A stretch of 64,000 nt of DNA from G963678445 sp963678445. GTDB taxonomy: Bacteria > Hydrogenedentota > Hydrogenedentia > Hydrogenedentales > G963678445. Of this stretch, positions 52,929-61,260 are shown piece by piece. The stretch spans positions 3,906,001 through 3,970,000 of the forward strand of contig OY782877.1 in assembly GCA_963678445.1 (NCBI GenBank). Reading direction: 5' to 3'. The notes below the pieces were generated by a model. That model saw only the letters and a program-made list of their open reading frames with translations, made no database searches and had not been told where the DNA came from. Made by a program: the position numbers and the translations under genes. Positions within the stretch are counted from its first letter, which is position 1; every line of letters starts with the position of its first letter.

Positions 52929-53993
52929 TCATTCCTCTGGGGGAGTTTCCTGGGGGACGGAAGCGCCTTTCAATTTAATCTCTCTAATCTCTCTGGGCGG
53001 TTCTTTAGAGGTCTGGGAGACGGCATTCAGTCCACGCGCGTCATAGAAATTAATGGCGGCATAACTGATAGAGCGCTTTTCATTCTTCATGCTTCGTCCG
53101 GAAAGCTCATGCGCCAGGACCTGTCCACCGACATAATGGGGTAACAGTTTTAAAAGCACCTCAATCGCCTCTTCACCGATGATAGGGATATGGTTCTTGG
53201 CTATGAAGTGGTGAAGGCCCGGGACATCATGTTCGAGAATATAGTCAAAGAGACGTGAATCGATGCGTTCGATATTCTCAAAAATATCCTCTGTAAAGGG
53301 ACGGAAGCTGAAATCATTTCCAAAGTGGGTGAATTCGGCACTTACAACCAGCAACGTCTTATCGTCAATGATCTTTTGTAACGTATCCGCAACGACCTCG
53401 ATGTGACGCACATTAAACTTGTCCGTACTGTCTTTCAGATTGCCCACCAGAATGGGAACCAGCTTAAATTTGCCCAGGCGTTGTTGTAAGAAGGGCAATA
53501 CCAGTTCAATGGAAGGCTCTTTTTCGTGGATTGAAACTTGTCCTGGACGTCTGGTGTAGCTGACGTCGTGGATAGAGAATAAAGGCGAGCGGGAGACGAG
53601 CTGAACCGCTTCTTTGTCCAGCGGTACATAGCCCAGCGGAGTCAGATAGGCCTTTACTTCCGGCATGGAACAGCCATCAAAATGTACATAGCGCGCCCCG
53701 CCTAAAACGATGACCCGCTCAAATTGGCCGGGTTTCAAGTATTTAAATGCATGTGCCGCGACTGCACCTGAAAGCCCATAGCCATCATGGGGTACAATAC
53801 ACGCCTTTAAAGGCATGGAATAGTCAGGTGGCGTCGCCTGATTGAATAATTTGTCGAGTGTTTCGAGCAGCGTCTGAGGCGATTCGGGATACAATGGACC
53901 GCTTCCTATAGGAAGCCGAACGATTTCGCCAGCATAGGACAGGGTCGTTCCCGCTATGAGTAGCACAAAGAGGCAAAGTCGCTTGAATCGCAT
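52929..53993 (-). CDS. amrB: Memo-family protein (AmmeMemoRadiSam protein B), exported
   Basis: 354 aa; ATG with a GGAGAAG site. The first 21 residues are a Sec signal (cleavage after SYA), unusual for Memo. The core holds IVPHDGYGLSG, VIVLGGARYVHFDG, SIELVLPFLQQRL, VVSAEFTHFG with the metal-site His, and AINFYDARGL. Memo proteins resemble extradiol dioxygenases and bind iron or copper. The export signal would place it in the periplasm while its AMMECR1 partner stays in the cytoplasm. A hydrophilic tail of about 25 residues ends in PPEE. Confidence 0.88.
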   Translation of the reverse strand: MRFKRLCLFVLLIAGTTLSYAGEIVRLPIGSGPLYPESPQTLLETLDKLFNQATPPDYSMPLKACIVPHDGYGLSGAVAAHAFKYLKPGQFERVIVLGGARYVHFDGCSMPEVKAYLTPLGYVPLDKEAVQLVSRSPLFSIHDVSYTRRPGQVSIHEKEPSIELVLPFLQQRLGKFKLVPILVGNLKDSTDKFNVRHIEVVADTLQKIIDDKTLLVVSAEFTHFGNDFSFRPFTEDIFENIERIDSRLFDYILEHDVPGLHHFIAKNHIPIIGEEAIEVLLKLLPHYVGGQVLAHELSGRSMKNEKRSISYAAINFYDARGLNAVSQTSKEPPREIREIKLKGASVPQETPPEE

Positions 53994-54078
53994 ACGATAT
54001 CTTCTCCAATTGCAGAGCTTGTATCAAACCCCGTCCAGCCAGTACTAGAGTATCTGAAGTATAGCCAGTAAACCGTTC

Positions 54079-54231
54079 TAAAGTGGTCCAGGGACCACAA
54101 CCAAAGTGTATGGTCCTTGCCATCCCAGACAGAAGCAAAAATTTCGTTCCCTCGTGACGAAGTTCAACTTGGTAACGAGAGCGCAGCAAAAATTTCGTTT
54201 TTACGACAGCTTTCCAGATTTAAGGCAGTAA
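54079..54231 (+). repeat. Dispersed repeat with a palindromic insertion
   Basis: TAAAGTGGTCCAGGGACCAC, TGTATGGTCCTTGCC, ATCCCAGACAGAAGC. AGCAAAAATTTCGTT then occurs twice, about 51 bp apart. The copies enclose CTCGT...AAGTT-C-AACTT...ACGAG, an imperfect palindrome. The end is diverged (TTTAAGGCAGTAAA). The remaining 54232-54481 shows no supported gene. Confidence 0.75.
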
Positions 54232-54481
54232 AACTCATAGAGGGCACTACCTCGTCGTTGTGCCACGTTGAAATATTCAGCCGCGCAACAGTATAGCACA
54301 GGTGTTGAAAGGGGGCGAATTACTTGTTCCCGTATAGCTTGCAAGGAATAAGGGGCTTCCCTTTTTTTTCGTTTCGAGATACACTGAATGACACGGAAAA
54401 TGGAGAGATGCTTTATTGTCTGCAGTATAAGGCCCGTAGTTAACAAACCGGGTTAGAGAAGTTCAGGAAAGGGGAACGCCG

Positions 54482-55840
54482 ATGCTTGTGGTAGGGTTTG
54501 CTTCACGAGATATTACGCCAGAACCAGGGCAGGAAATGCCGGGTCTGGTTGAAAAGCGAATCGCAGCGGGGGCTCACGATCCGCTTTTTGTGCATGCTGT
54601 GGTTATCGAACAGAATGGCTGTCAATTGGCGATAGCACAAGTGGATTCATTCGTTGTGACCGAAGCGATGGTGGCATCGGCGCGTCAACAGATTCAGAAT
54701 ACATGTGGTATTCCTGGCAGAAACTGTTGTATCAGTGCCACACACACGCACGCCGGTGGTCCGGTTATCGATCTTTTTAACGCGACAGCAGATGCCGAGT
54801 ATTGTGATTTTGTGACTCGGCGTATTGCGGCGGCAGTTGTAGAGGCACATCGTTTACGCCGTCCTGCATTCGTAGGCACAGGAGCGAATGCGGCAGTACG
54901 CTTTGCCTTTAACCGTCGTTTTAGAATGAAAGACGGAGGATGTCAAAGCGATCCGGGAAAAATGAATTCTAACATTCTGTCAGCGGCAGGTCCTGCCGAT
55001 CCCTTGGTCACGGTGATTGCTTTTTGTATTCCCGAGACGTTTGAGCCGCTAGGTGCAATCGTTCATTTTGCCTGCCCTCCTGCCCATATGAGAGGAAACC
55101 TGATTTCTGCAGATTATCCGCAGATGGTGATGCGCACCTTACGTTCGATTTATGGCACTAACTGTGGGGTTGTGTTCCTCAATGGCGCCTCTGGCGATAT
55201 TAGCCAGGTGGATTATTTGAGCACACGTCCGGATGAGGTTGGCTCCTATTGGTGTAACCGGATGGGGCGAGGGGTGGCCGCTGCTGCAGTGCAGGCTCTG
55301 GCGAGGATGGATTTTATGGATGCGCCGGGCATTGCCGTGGATAGAACATTGCTTCAGCTGGATATGCGGGTTCCTACGGAAACCCAATCTACCGAAGCGC
55401 GTGAAATACTAGAGAAGCGCGATCAGGTTGAAGCCGTAGAAGCAATGTACGCCAATGAATTGCTGCAGGTTGAGCAGATAGTGCAGGAGAATAGTAAACG
55501 GGAATTGGAGATGATGGGAATCCGAGTAGGGGATGCTATTCTTTGGACCACGCCTGGTGAGCTTTTCCAGTCCTGTGCGATGGATGTGAATGGCGAGTCT
55601 CCCTTTATGTATACCTGCTGTGTCGAATTGGCGAATGGATACCAGGGGTATATATGTACCGAGGATGCCTTTGATGCTTCTTGCAATGAGACCCGGTTGG
55701 CGCGCAACAGCTTTTTAGCGCGCGATGCCGCCGACGAAACGGTGCGGGCAGCGAAGGAATTGTGTCGGGAAGTATGCAATGCCGCTGAAAAGGATCTGAG
55801 TTGTCTAGCAGGAAAGCGGCTCTGGCCCAGTTCGGAATAA
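54482..55840 (+). CDS. Neutral ceramidase-like N-terminal domain protein
   Basis: 452 aa, no signal peptide. It begins VGFASRDITPEPGQEMPG and has the Zn-type motif SATHTHAGG, then a late GAIVHFACPPAHM, VFLNGASGDISQVDY and WTTPGELF, all in the order of the alkaline/neutral ceramidase N-terminal domain. Related short versions in environmental bacteria lack the C-terminal immunoglobulin-like domain, as here, and act on unknown amides. The ATG has AAGGGGAA upstream. The Cys content in the last third is high. It is monocistronic. Confidence 0.85.
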   Translation: MLVVGFASRDITPEPGQEMPGLVEKRIAAGAHDPLFVHAVVIEQNGCQLAIAQVDSFVVTEAMVASARQQIQNTCGIPGRNCCISATHTHAGGPVIDLFNATADAEYCDFVTRRIAAAVVEAHRLRRPAFVGTGANAAVRFAFNRRFRMKDGGCQSDPGKMNSNILSAAGPADPLVTVIAFCIPETFEPLGAIVHFACPPAHMRGNLISADYPQMVMRTLRSIYGTNCGVVFLNGASGDISQVDYLSTRPDEVGSYWCNRMGRGVAAAAVQALARMDFMDAPGIAVDRTLLQLDMRVPTETQSTEAREILEKRDQVEAVEAMYANELLQVEQIVQENSKRELEMMGIRVGDAILWTTPGELFQSCAMDVNGESPFMYTCCVELANGYQGYICTEDAFDASCNETRLARNSFLARDAADETVRAAKELCREVCNAAEKDLSCLAGKRLWPSSE

Positions 55841-55998
55841 AGTGTTGCCCCAACGATAATTCTCTATGCATGTATGCGTCTACCGCTCCCTGTAACAATT
55901 GTTGCAAACAGTTACCAGGAGTGGAGGAGAATTGCGCGCGATGGGGGTTATTCTATCTGGAAAAGATGCATAACCAGCCTCAAAAGCGGTAGTATCCC

Positions 55999-56079
55999 AA
56001 AGCGGTCCAAGCAGCAGGGATGGTCCTTGTCATCCCTGACCGCAGTAATTGTTTCGTTTTTATGACATTTAGTCACTAG
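55999..56079 (+). repeat. Dispersed repeat, plus orientation, short
   Basis: AAAGCGGTCCAAGC, then directly GGGATGGTCCTTGTC, ATCCCTGACCGCAG, TTTTTATGACATTTAGTCACTAG. The GACCGC arm of the first hairpin is missing, but the GCGGTC arm could pair with the later GACCGC. Confidence 0.75.
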
Positions 56080-56185
56080 TAGTAGGCCTTCGGGGCGGAT
56101 ACAAGCACAAGCTTGCAACTATGCAGGTACAAAGATGGGTGAACCATCGGTATTGGCAGTGGTTTCTGGACCGCATGGAGGAAGT

Positions 56186-56794
56186 GTGAATCGTTATTAT
56201 CTATGTATAAGTATAATTTTTGTCTTGAGCTTTCATGCGCTGGCGGAAGCAGGGGAGGCTGTGGAAGCCTTGCTCACAGAGGAGAATCAGGAACGCCTTG
56301 AAGCAGGAGAGTATCTGCTAACCTTCGAAAAGATAAAGAAGGAAGGAGAGAGTTGTGGCCAGGGGACCGCGATTATGCTTGCCAATTCTTCTGCGGATAC
56401 AGCATGGCATTGTCTGACCCAGTTTAAAAAGCATCCTGAATTTATGCCGCATGTGGTCGGGTCGGAGATTTATTTTAAAGAAGCCGATACCGTGGCTTTG
56501 AAACAAACGATTAAGATTGCATTCAAAAAAGTGTCCTATCACGTTATCCAACATCTGGATCATGACAAGCACATACTTACTTGGGAGTTGGACAAAACAA
56601 AACCCAATGGCATCAAAGATACCCGTGGTTCATGGCAAATACGACCGTATGATGAGAGCCGATGTATGCTAATCTACACAGTTTCAGCCGATAGCGGCAT
56701 GCCCATCCCATCAATGATCGAAGATTTTCTCCTCAAACAGGATTTACCCAACGTCGTCAAAGCGATGAAAACGCGCGCAGAAAACCATTCATAA
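56186..56794 (+). CDS. Exported SRPBCC/START-like protein
   Basis: 202 aa from GTG 56186 (GGAGG 4 bp upstream); an ATG at 56135 would give an 18-residue hydrophilic lead. Signal peptide about 1-20 (VLSFHALAEA). The mature part has the START/SRPBCC order: ADTAWHCLTQFKKHPEFMPHV, then VALKQTIKIAFKKVSYHV, LTWELDK, GSWQIRPYD, SMIEDFLLKQDLPNVVKAM. These domains bind lipids or quinones. Here it is exported, so lipid handling in the envelope is likely. It stands alone. Confidence 0.82.
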   Translation: MNRYYLCISIIFVLSFHALAEAGEAVEALLTEENQERLEAGEYLLTFEKIKKEGESCGQGTAIMLANSSADTAWHCLTQFKKHPEFMPHVVGSEIYFKEADTVALKQTIKIAFKKVSYHVIQHLDHDKHILTWELDKTKPNGIKDTRGSWQIRPYDESRCMLIYTVSADSGMPIPSMIEDFLLKQDLPNVVKAMKTRAENHS

Positions 56795-57415
56795 GATAAC
56801 CGGAGATATTTCGCGAAATATCATCGCTGCTCCACCATGAACAAGCGATATGCACAGGAATGCATCAACATAAAAAAGGTAGATAAGGAGGGAGGCGGTG
56901 GGTCTTGGGTACCCACCGCCCTCTTAGTGCGGGGTGTGTTTGAAACCAAATATATATTTTCTTAGGCGCAAGAAAACAAAATTGAGTGTTTTAAATGCTG
57001 AAATCCTTGGGCTGCGGTTGACTTCAGTCTCACTCAGGGCTGTTATTTCTCTTGGCCCCAAACACCGAACGTAGAATAACACAACATATAGTGTTTGTCA
57101 ACCTTTTTTATACATAAAAAAGGGGGTTTAAAATACTATATTATCGGTTTTAGAAACGCTTTCTAGATCAAAAGCACAAGATATAGTTTTTCAGTTTCTT
57201 TTTAGAAATCTTTTTTCTCCCTATATATTGTGGTGTCTTCTATAGCCCGGAAGGGAAGGATGAGCCCAAAGGGACATTTTTTGGGTAAATGTATGCATAA
57301 AGAATACATTTTTATGCGTTTTTTGTACCTTTTATTGTGCAAAATGGCACGATAAGCGTAAATAATGACGAATTAAGCCTACGGTTTTGTAGGAAATGTT
57401 TGTAGTGGTAGAAAA
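56795..57415. other. Intergenic region, AT-rich, one hairpin, no gene
   Basis: GGCGGTGGGT / ACCCACCGCC (56894-56920) forms a 10-bp stem without a T-run and may end the SRPBCC transcript. The remainder to the pntAA promoter is AT-rich, with no supported reading frame. Confidence 0.45.
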
Positions 57416-57445
57416 TTGACATCTTTCATTCACGGGGGCTATACT
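57416..57445 (+). promoter_or_regulatory. Near-consensus sigma-70 promoter of the pnt operon
   Basis: TTGACA, an 18-bp spacer, TATACT. The -35 is perfect and the -10 has one mismatch. Predicted start is near 57452, giving a leader of about 55 nt before pntAA. Confidence 0.7.
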
Positions 57446-57506
57446 TCTCTGATGTTTGAGGGATAGTAACTGGTTCTAAACGTTAACAACAATGACGGGG
57501 TGATGT

Positions 57507-58643
57507 ATGCGTATCTTTATTCCTAAAGAGATATGTCCTGATGAGACCCGTGTGCCAATGATTCCAGATACGATTAAAAAACTGGCTCGTAAAGAAGGGG
57601 CTGAGTTTATCGTGGAGTCAGGCATGGGCCTGCGTTGTGGATATGACGACAAAGCGTATGAGGATGCGGGCGCAACGGTGAGTGATGCTCGTGATTCCCT
57701 TTTGGCAGAGGCCGATATCGTGCTTCGCTTAAGTAAGCCATCTGTTGAAGATATTGGCAAGTTGAAAAAAGGCGCCATCCACATTAGTTATTTGGATCCG
57801 TTTAATGAGACGGCCTTGGTGGATGAGTTCGTAAAATGTGGAATCAGCACCATTGCTATGGAAATGATCCCGCGCACGACGCTGGCCCAGAAGATGGATG
57901 TGTTGAGTTCGCAGGCGAACTTGGCGGGTTATGTGGCGGTGGTGATGGCTGCGCAGCGTTTGCCGCAGGTTTTCCCGATGATGATGACGCCCGCAGGTAC
58001 ATTGAAGCCGGCGCGTGTCTTCATTATTGGTTGCGGTGTGGCTGGTTTGCAGGCAATTGCCACGGCCAAGCGTTTGGGCGCGCGTGTAGACGCCTTTGAT
58101 ACGCGTCCCGTAGTGGAAGAGCAAGTGCAGTCCCTGGGCGCTAAATTCGTAAAAGTGGATTTGGGCGAAACAGGACAAACAAAAGATGGTTATGCCAAGG
58201 AATTGACGGCAGAACAGTTGGAGAAGCAGAAGGCGGAGATGGCCAAGGTTGTGGCACAGTCGGATGTGGTGATCACTACGGCGCAATTGTTTGGTCGTAA
58301 GGCCCCGGTGATTGTGACCGAAGAAATGGTCAAGAGCATGCGTCCGGGTAGTGTGCTTGTAGACTTGGCGGCGGAGACGGGGGGTAATGTTGTGGGCGCG
58401 AAGCCGGGTGAAGAGGTTGATGTGGATGGGGTGACGATTGTGGGGGCGAAGAATTTCCCGGGGCGTGTACCTGTGCATGCCAGCCAGATGTATTCGGCGA
58501 ATGTAGGGAATCTGTTGGAACACTTCTGGGATGAGGAAGCCAAGGCCTTTCAGTTGAATCTGGACGATGAAATTATGGATGGCTGCCTTATTGTGCATGA
58601 AGGCGAAATCCGCAGCGAAATGTTGAAGAAAGCGAGGAGTTGA
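57507..58643 (+). CDS. pntAA: NAD(P) transhydrogenase subunit alpha part 1
   Basis: 378 aa soluble NAD(H)-binding component (domain I). It begins IFIPKEICPDETRVP; MIPRTTLAQKMDVLSSQA is the mobile loop region; IIGCGVAGLQAI is the dinucleotide fold; NFPGRVPVHASQMYS closes the family pattern. With PntAB and PntB it couples proton entry to hydride transfer from NADH to NADP+, giving NADPH. The three-gene, split-alpha layout is that of Rhodospirillum and many bacteria. First gene of the operon, behind a strong promoter. Confidence 0.96.
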   Translation: MRIFIPKEICPDETRVPMIPDTIKKLARKEGAEFIVESGMGLRCGYDDKAYEDAGATVSDARDSLLAEADIVLRLSKPSVEDIGKLKKGAIHISYLDPFNETALVDEFVKCGISTIAMEMIPRTTLAQKMDVLSSQANLAGYVAVVMAAQRLPQVFPMMMTPAGTLKPARVFIIGCGVAGLQAIATAKRLGARVDAFDTRPVVEEQVQSLGAKFVKVDLGETGQTKDGYAKELTAEQLEKQKAEMAKVVAQSDVVITTAQLFGRKAPVIVTEEMVKSMRPGSVLVDLAAETGGNVVGAKPGEEVDVDGVTIVGAKNFPGRVPVHASQMYSANVGNLLEHFWDEEAKAFQLNLDDEIMDGCLIVHEGEIRSEMLKKARS

Positions 58644-58645
58644 TC

Positions 58646-59095
58646 ATGCAGAAACTAATCCTACCGAAGAAGCGATTGCTTCTGGTGGTGGCGCTGTGCG
58701 TGGCTGCGGTGGGTTTCTCCGCATTGGCGGTCGCGCAGGATGTGCCCGAGAGCACCGAGGCTGTGGCGGTGGAGGCAGAAGCGAATGGGAACTCACAGAT
58801 TTCAGGCATGTTACTGTTGCTGTTTTCCTTTGTATTGGCTATTTTTCTGGGTTTCGAATTGATTTCGAAAGTACCCTCGCAGTTGCATACCCCTTTGATG
58901 TCGGGTTCAAATGCGATTTCGGGCATCTCTATTGTAGGTGCGCTGTTGGCTGCCGGCATGACGAAGGGTAGTGTGTTGGGTACGGTTTTGGGCCTGCTAG
59001 CTGTGATTTGCGCTAGTATCAACGTGTTTGGCGGCTATTTTGTCACCAACCGCATGTTGGCCATGTTTAAGACGAAGAAGGAGGGCGGGAAATGA
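58646..59095 (+). CDS. pntAB: NAD(P) transhydrogenase subunit alpha part 2, with N-terminal extension
   Basis: 149 aa from ATG 58646 (GAGGAG 6 bp upstream). Residues about 57-140 are the usual three-helix PntAB membrane part (FLGFELISKVPSQLHTPLMSGSNAISGI). Before it there is an extra segment of about 45 residues: basic start, hydrophobic helix (about 10-30), AVA-QD like a signal peptidase site, then an acidic linker. This would be a fourth helix or a cleaved signal. It overlaps pntB by 4 bp. Confidence 0.93.
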   Translation: MQKLILPKKRLLLVVALCVAAVGFSALAVAQDVPESTEAVAVEAEANGNSQISGMLLLLFSFVLAIFLGFELISKVPSQLHTPLMSGSNAISGISIVGALLAAGMTKGSVLGTVLGLLAVICASINVFGGYFVTNRMLAMFKTKKEGGK

Positions 59096-60486
59096 GCGAG
59101 ATTATTATTGAACTGAGTTATATCATTTCCGCGGTTCTCTTTATCTTGGGCTTGAAGATGTTGAGTAAGGCGAGCACAGCGGTGCGCGGCAATATGGTTT
59201 CCGCTGTAGGTATGCTGATCGCTATTGTTGCTACGCTGCTCTACAGTGGAATGAGTTACCACTGGATTCTGATTGGTATGGTGCTTGGTGGGGTTATTGG
59301 AACCATCGCTGCTATTCGGGTCCCAATGACCTCGATGCCCGAGTTTGTCGCCTTGTTCAATGGTACAGGCGGTCTGGCGAGTTTGTTGGTAGGCTGGGCG
59401 GAGTATAATAAAAATTTCGGCAGCTATGAAAGCAACGACATTGTTTCCGTGATCGCAACCTATCTGGCGGTGCTTATTGGTGGCATCACCTTTACGGGTA
59501 GTATGATTGCGTACGCCAAGTTGGCCGAGCGGATGAATAGCAAGCCGATTCTCTATGCGGGACAGCAGGTGGTAAATGCGGTTATCGTCGCGGCGGTGTT
59601 AGGTTGTGGCGCGGTATTTATTTTTGATCCCGATATGACGTTAGCATCGGTGCTTTTCTATGTCGCCGTTCTCATTTCCCTGGTCTTGGGCGTGCTGGTC
59701 ACGATTCCTATCGGCGGTGCAGATATGCCGGTAGTGATTTCGCTGTTGAACAGCTACTCCGGTCTGGCGGCGTGTGCGGCCGGTTTCGTTATTGGTAACA
59801 CCGTCTTGATTGTTGCGGGTTCCCTCGTAGGCGCCAGCGGCATTATCCTGACCAACATCATGTGCAAAGCGATGAATCGTTCGCTGAGCAATGTACTGTT
59901 TAGCGGTTTCGGTTCTGCGGCAGGCGCTGCGGGTGGCGGTAGCAGTGAACAGGGTGAAGCCAAGGCGCTTTCTCCCGAAGATGCCTATTATGTACTGGAA
60001 GCGGCCAGCTCCGTTGTCTTTGTGCCGGGATACGGCATGGCGGTAGCCCAGGCACAACACGTAGTGCGTGAATTGGGTGAGCTGCTGGAAGAGAACGGCG
60101 CGGAAGTCAAATACGCCGTTCACCCTGTGGCGGGACGTATGCCAGGCCACATGAACGTGCTGCTAGCGGAGGCTAATGTGCCTTACGAGCAGTTGGTGGA
60201 AATGGATGACATCAATCCGGTTATTGAATCCGTAGACGTGTGCGTCGTTATTGGCGCCAACGACGTAGTCAATCCTGCGGCACGCGAAGATGAAACCAGC
60301 TCGATTTATGGTATGCCGATTATCAATGTCGACAAAGCACGCTCGTGTTTCGTACTCAAACGTTCGTTGGCTTCCGGTTTTGCCGGTGTACAGAATCCGC
60401 TGTTCTTCAAAGAGAATACGCGTATGATCTTCGGTGATGCCAAAGCAACGCTGACCGCGATGGTAGACGAATTTAAGGCCAGCTAA
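59092..60486 (+). CDS. pntB: NAD(P) transhydrogenase subunit beta
   Basis: 464 aa. About nine transmembrane helices form the proton channel (domain II). The NADP(H)-binding domain III contains VFVPGYGMAVAQAQH, YAVHPVAGRMPGHMNVLLAEA, IGANDVVNPAAR and MPIINVDKA. The ATG overlaps pntAB (ATGA). It ends the operon, and a strong terminator follows. Identification is firm. Confidence 0.97.
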   Translation: MSEIIIELSYIISAVLFILGLKMLSKASTAVRGNMVSAVGMLIAIVATLLYSGMSYHWILIGMVLGGVIGTIAAIRVPMTSMPEFVALFNGTGGLASLLVGWAEYNKNFGSYESNDIVSVIATYLAVLIGGITFTGSMIAYAKLAERMNSKPILYAGQQVVNAVIVAAVLGCGAVFIFDPDMTLASVLFYVAVLISLVLGVLVTIPIGGADMPVVISLLNSYSGLAACAAGFVIGNTVLIVAGSLVGASGIILTNIMCKAMNRSLSNVLFSGFGSAAGAAGGGSSEQGEAKALSPEDAYYVLEAASSVVFVPGYGMAVAQAQHVVRELGELLEENGAEVKYAVHPVAGRMPGHMNVLLAEANVPYEQLVEMDDINPVIESVDVCVVIGANDVVNPAAREDETSSIYGMPIINVDKARSCFVLKRSLASGFAGVQNPLFFKENTRMIFGDAKATLTAMVDEFKAS

Positions 60487-60548
60487 ATAACCAATAGCGC
60501 TTTTGTGTGGTCGCGATGCAGCGTACTGCGCTAGGCGAGTAAAGAATT

Positions 60549-60586
60549 AGGTAGGCGTTCTCTGAGGAGAACGCCTACCTTTTTTA
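60549..60586 (+). terminator. Intrinsic terminator of the pnt operon
   Basis: AGGTAGGCGTTCTC-TGAG-GAGAACGCCTACCT, a perfect 14-bp stem, then TTTTTT. Confidence 0.96.
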
Positions 60587-60633
60587 AGTTTTTTTGGAGC
60601 AAGAGAAGTTGAAAAATTAATAAGAAATAAATA

Positions 60634-60652
60634 TAATTAGATATTCTAATTA
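60634..60652. promoter_or_regulatory. Palindromic operator candidate for the MarR regulator
   Basis: TAATTAGATATTCTAATTA, a perfect 19-bp palindrome 28 bp before the marR start. Size, AT-content and position fit an autoregulatory MarR box, which would control marR and the RND genes downstream. Confidence 0.6.
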
Positions 60653-60679
60653 ATAGCTTTCTTAATAAAGAGAATGATT

Positions 60680-61183
60680 ATGAAAAAAGAGGCCAATGAA
60701 AGACGGCGGCAGGCGCAGGAAATTCATGCGACAGTGCGCATGCTTCGATTGATAATATCGAGAGAGCATGTACATAAGTTGCGTCATTTAGCACGCGATC
60801 ATAACTATTTGGAGTTGACGTTGCCGCAGTTTAACATGCTCATCGAGGTGCGGGAACAAGGGCCAATTACGATTAAAAAGTTGGCGAAAACCTTGGAGGT
60901 TTCCAGCCCTTCTGTTTCCAGCATGGTAGATCGATTGGTGGAATTAGAGATGCTGGTTCGTGAGCAGAATCCTCAGGATCGTCGCGAGGTGCTGGTACGT
61001 CTTTCGCCGCAGGCAAATCAGTTTGTATTGGATATGGAGGAGCATTTGCTGAATAGCCTGGAGGACTTGCTAGAAAAGTTAGGGGCTGATGAGGCGCAAC
61101 GCTGGTGCGATGTCTATGCCCGTGTGGGCGAGGTCTTGTTGCGTGATTATGCGGATTTGCTGATGTCTGAACTGAAAAAATAA
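60680..61183 (+). CDS. MarR-family transcriptional regulator
   Basis: 167 aa from ATG 60680 (AAAGAGA 6 bp upstream; ATG 60674 is too close to it). Winged helix: LPQFNMLIEV, TIKKLAKTLEVSSPSVSSMVDRL as recognition part, DRREVLVRLS as the wing, flanked by helices for dimerisation. MarR proteins usually repress efflux or resistance genes and release DNA on binding phenolic ligands. It lies directly upstream of the RND adaptor and pump in the same direction, with a palindrome in front, so it is probably their repressor. Confidence 0.92.
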   Translation: MKKEANERRRQAQEIHATVRMLRLIISREHVHKLRHLARDHNYLELTLPQFNMLIEVREQGPITIKKLAKTLEVSSPSVSSMVDRLVELEMLVREQNPQDRREVLVRLSPQANQFVLDMEEHLLNSLEDLLEKLGADEAQRWCDVYARVGEVLLRDYADLLMSELKK

Positions 61184-61260
61184 GTTAAAAATTCGTGTGT
61201 AACGATATCTGGAGCGCTTTATGTCGCTCTTTTAACGATTATTGTAAGGGAAAGCGGAGT

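Noticed and set aside
54201..54446. 81-codon minus-strand frame
   Set aside because: Overlaps a dispersed repeat at its 3' end and has no ribosome site or domain.
57343..57360. Sigma-54 -24/-12 promoter (TGGCACG)
   Set aside because: The GC of the -12 element is not at the required spacing.
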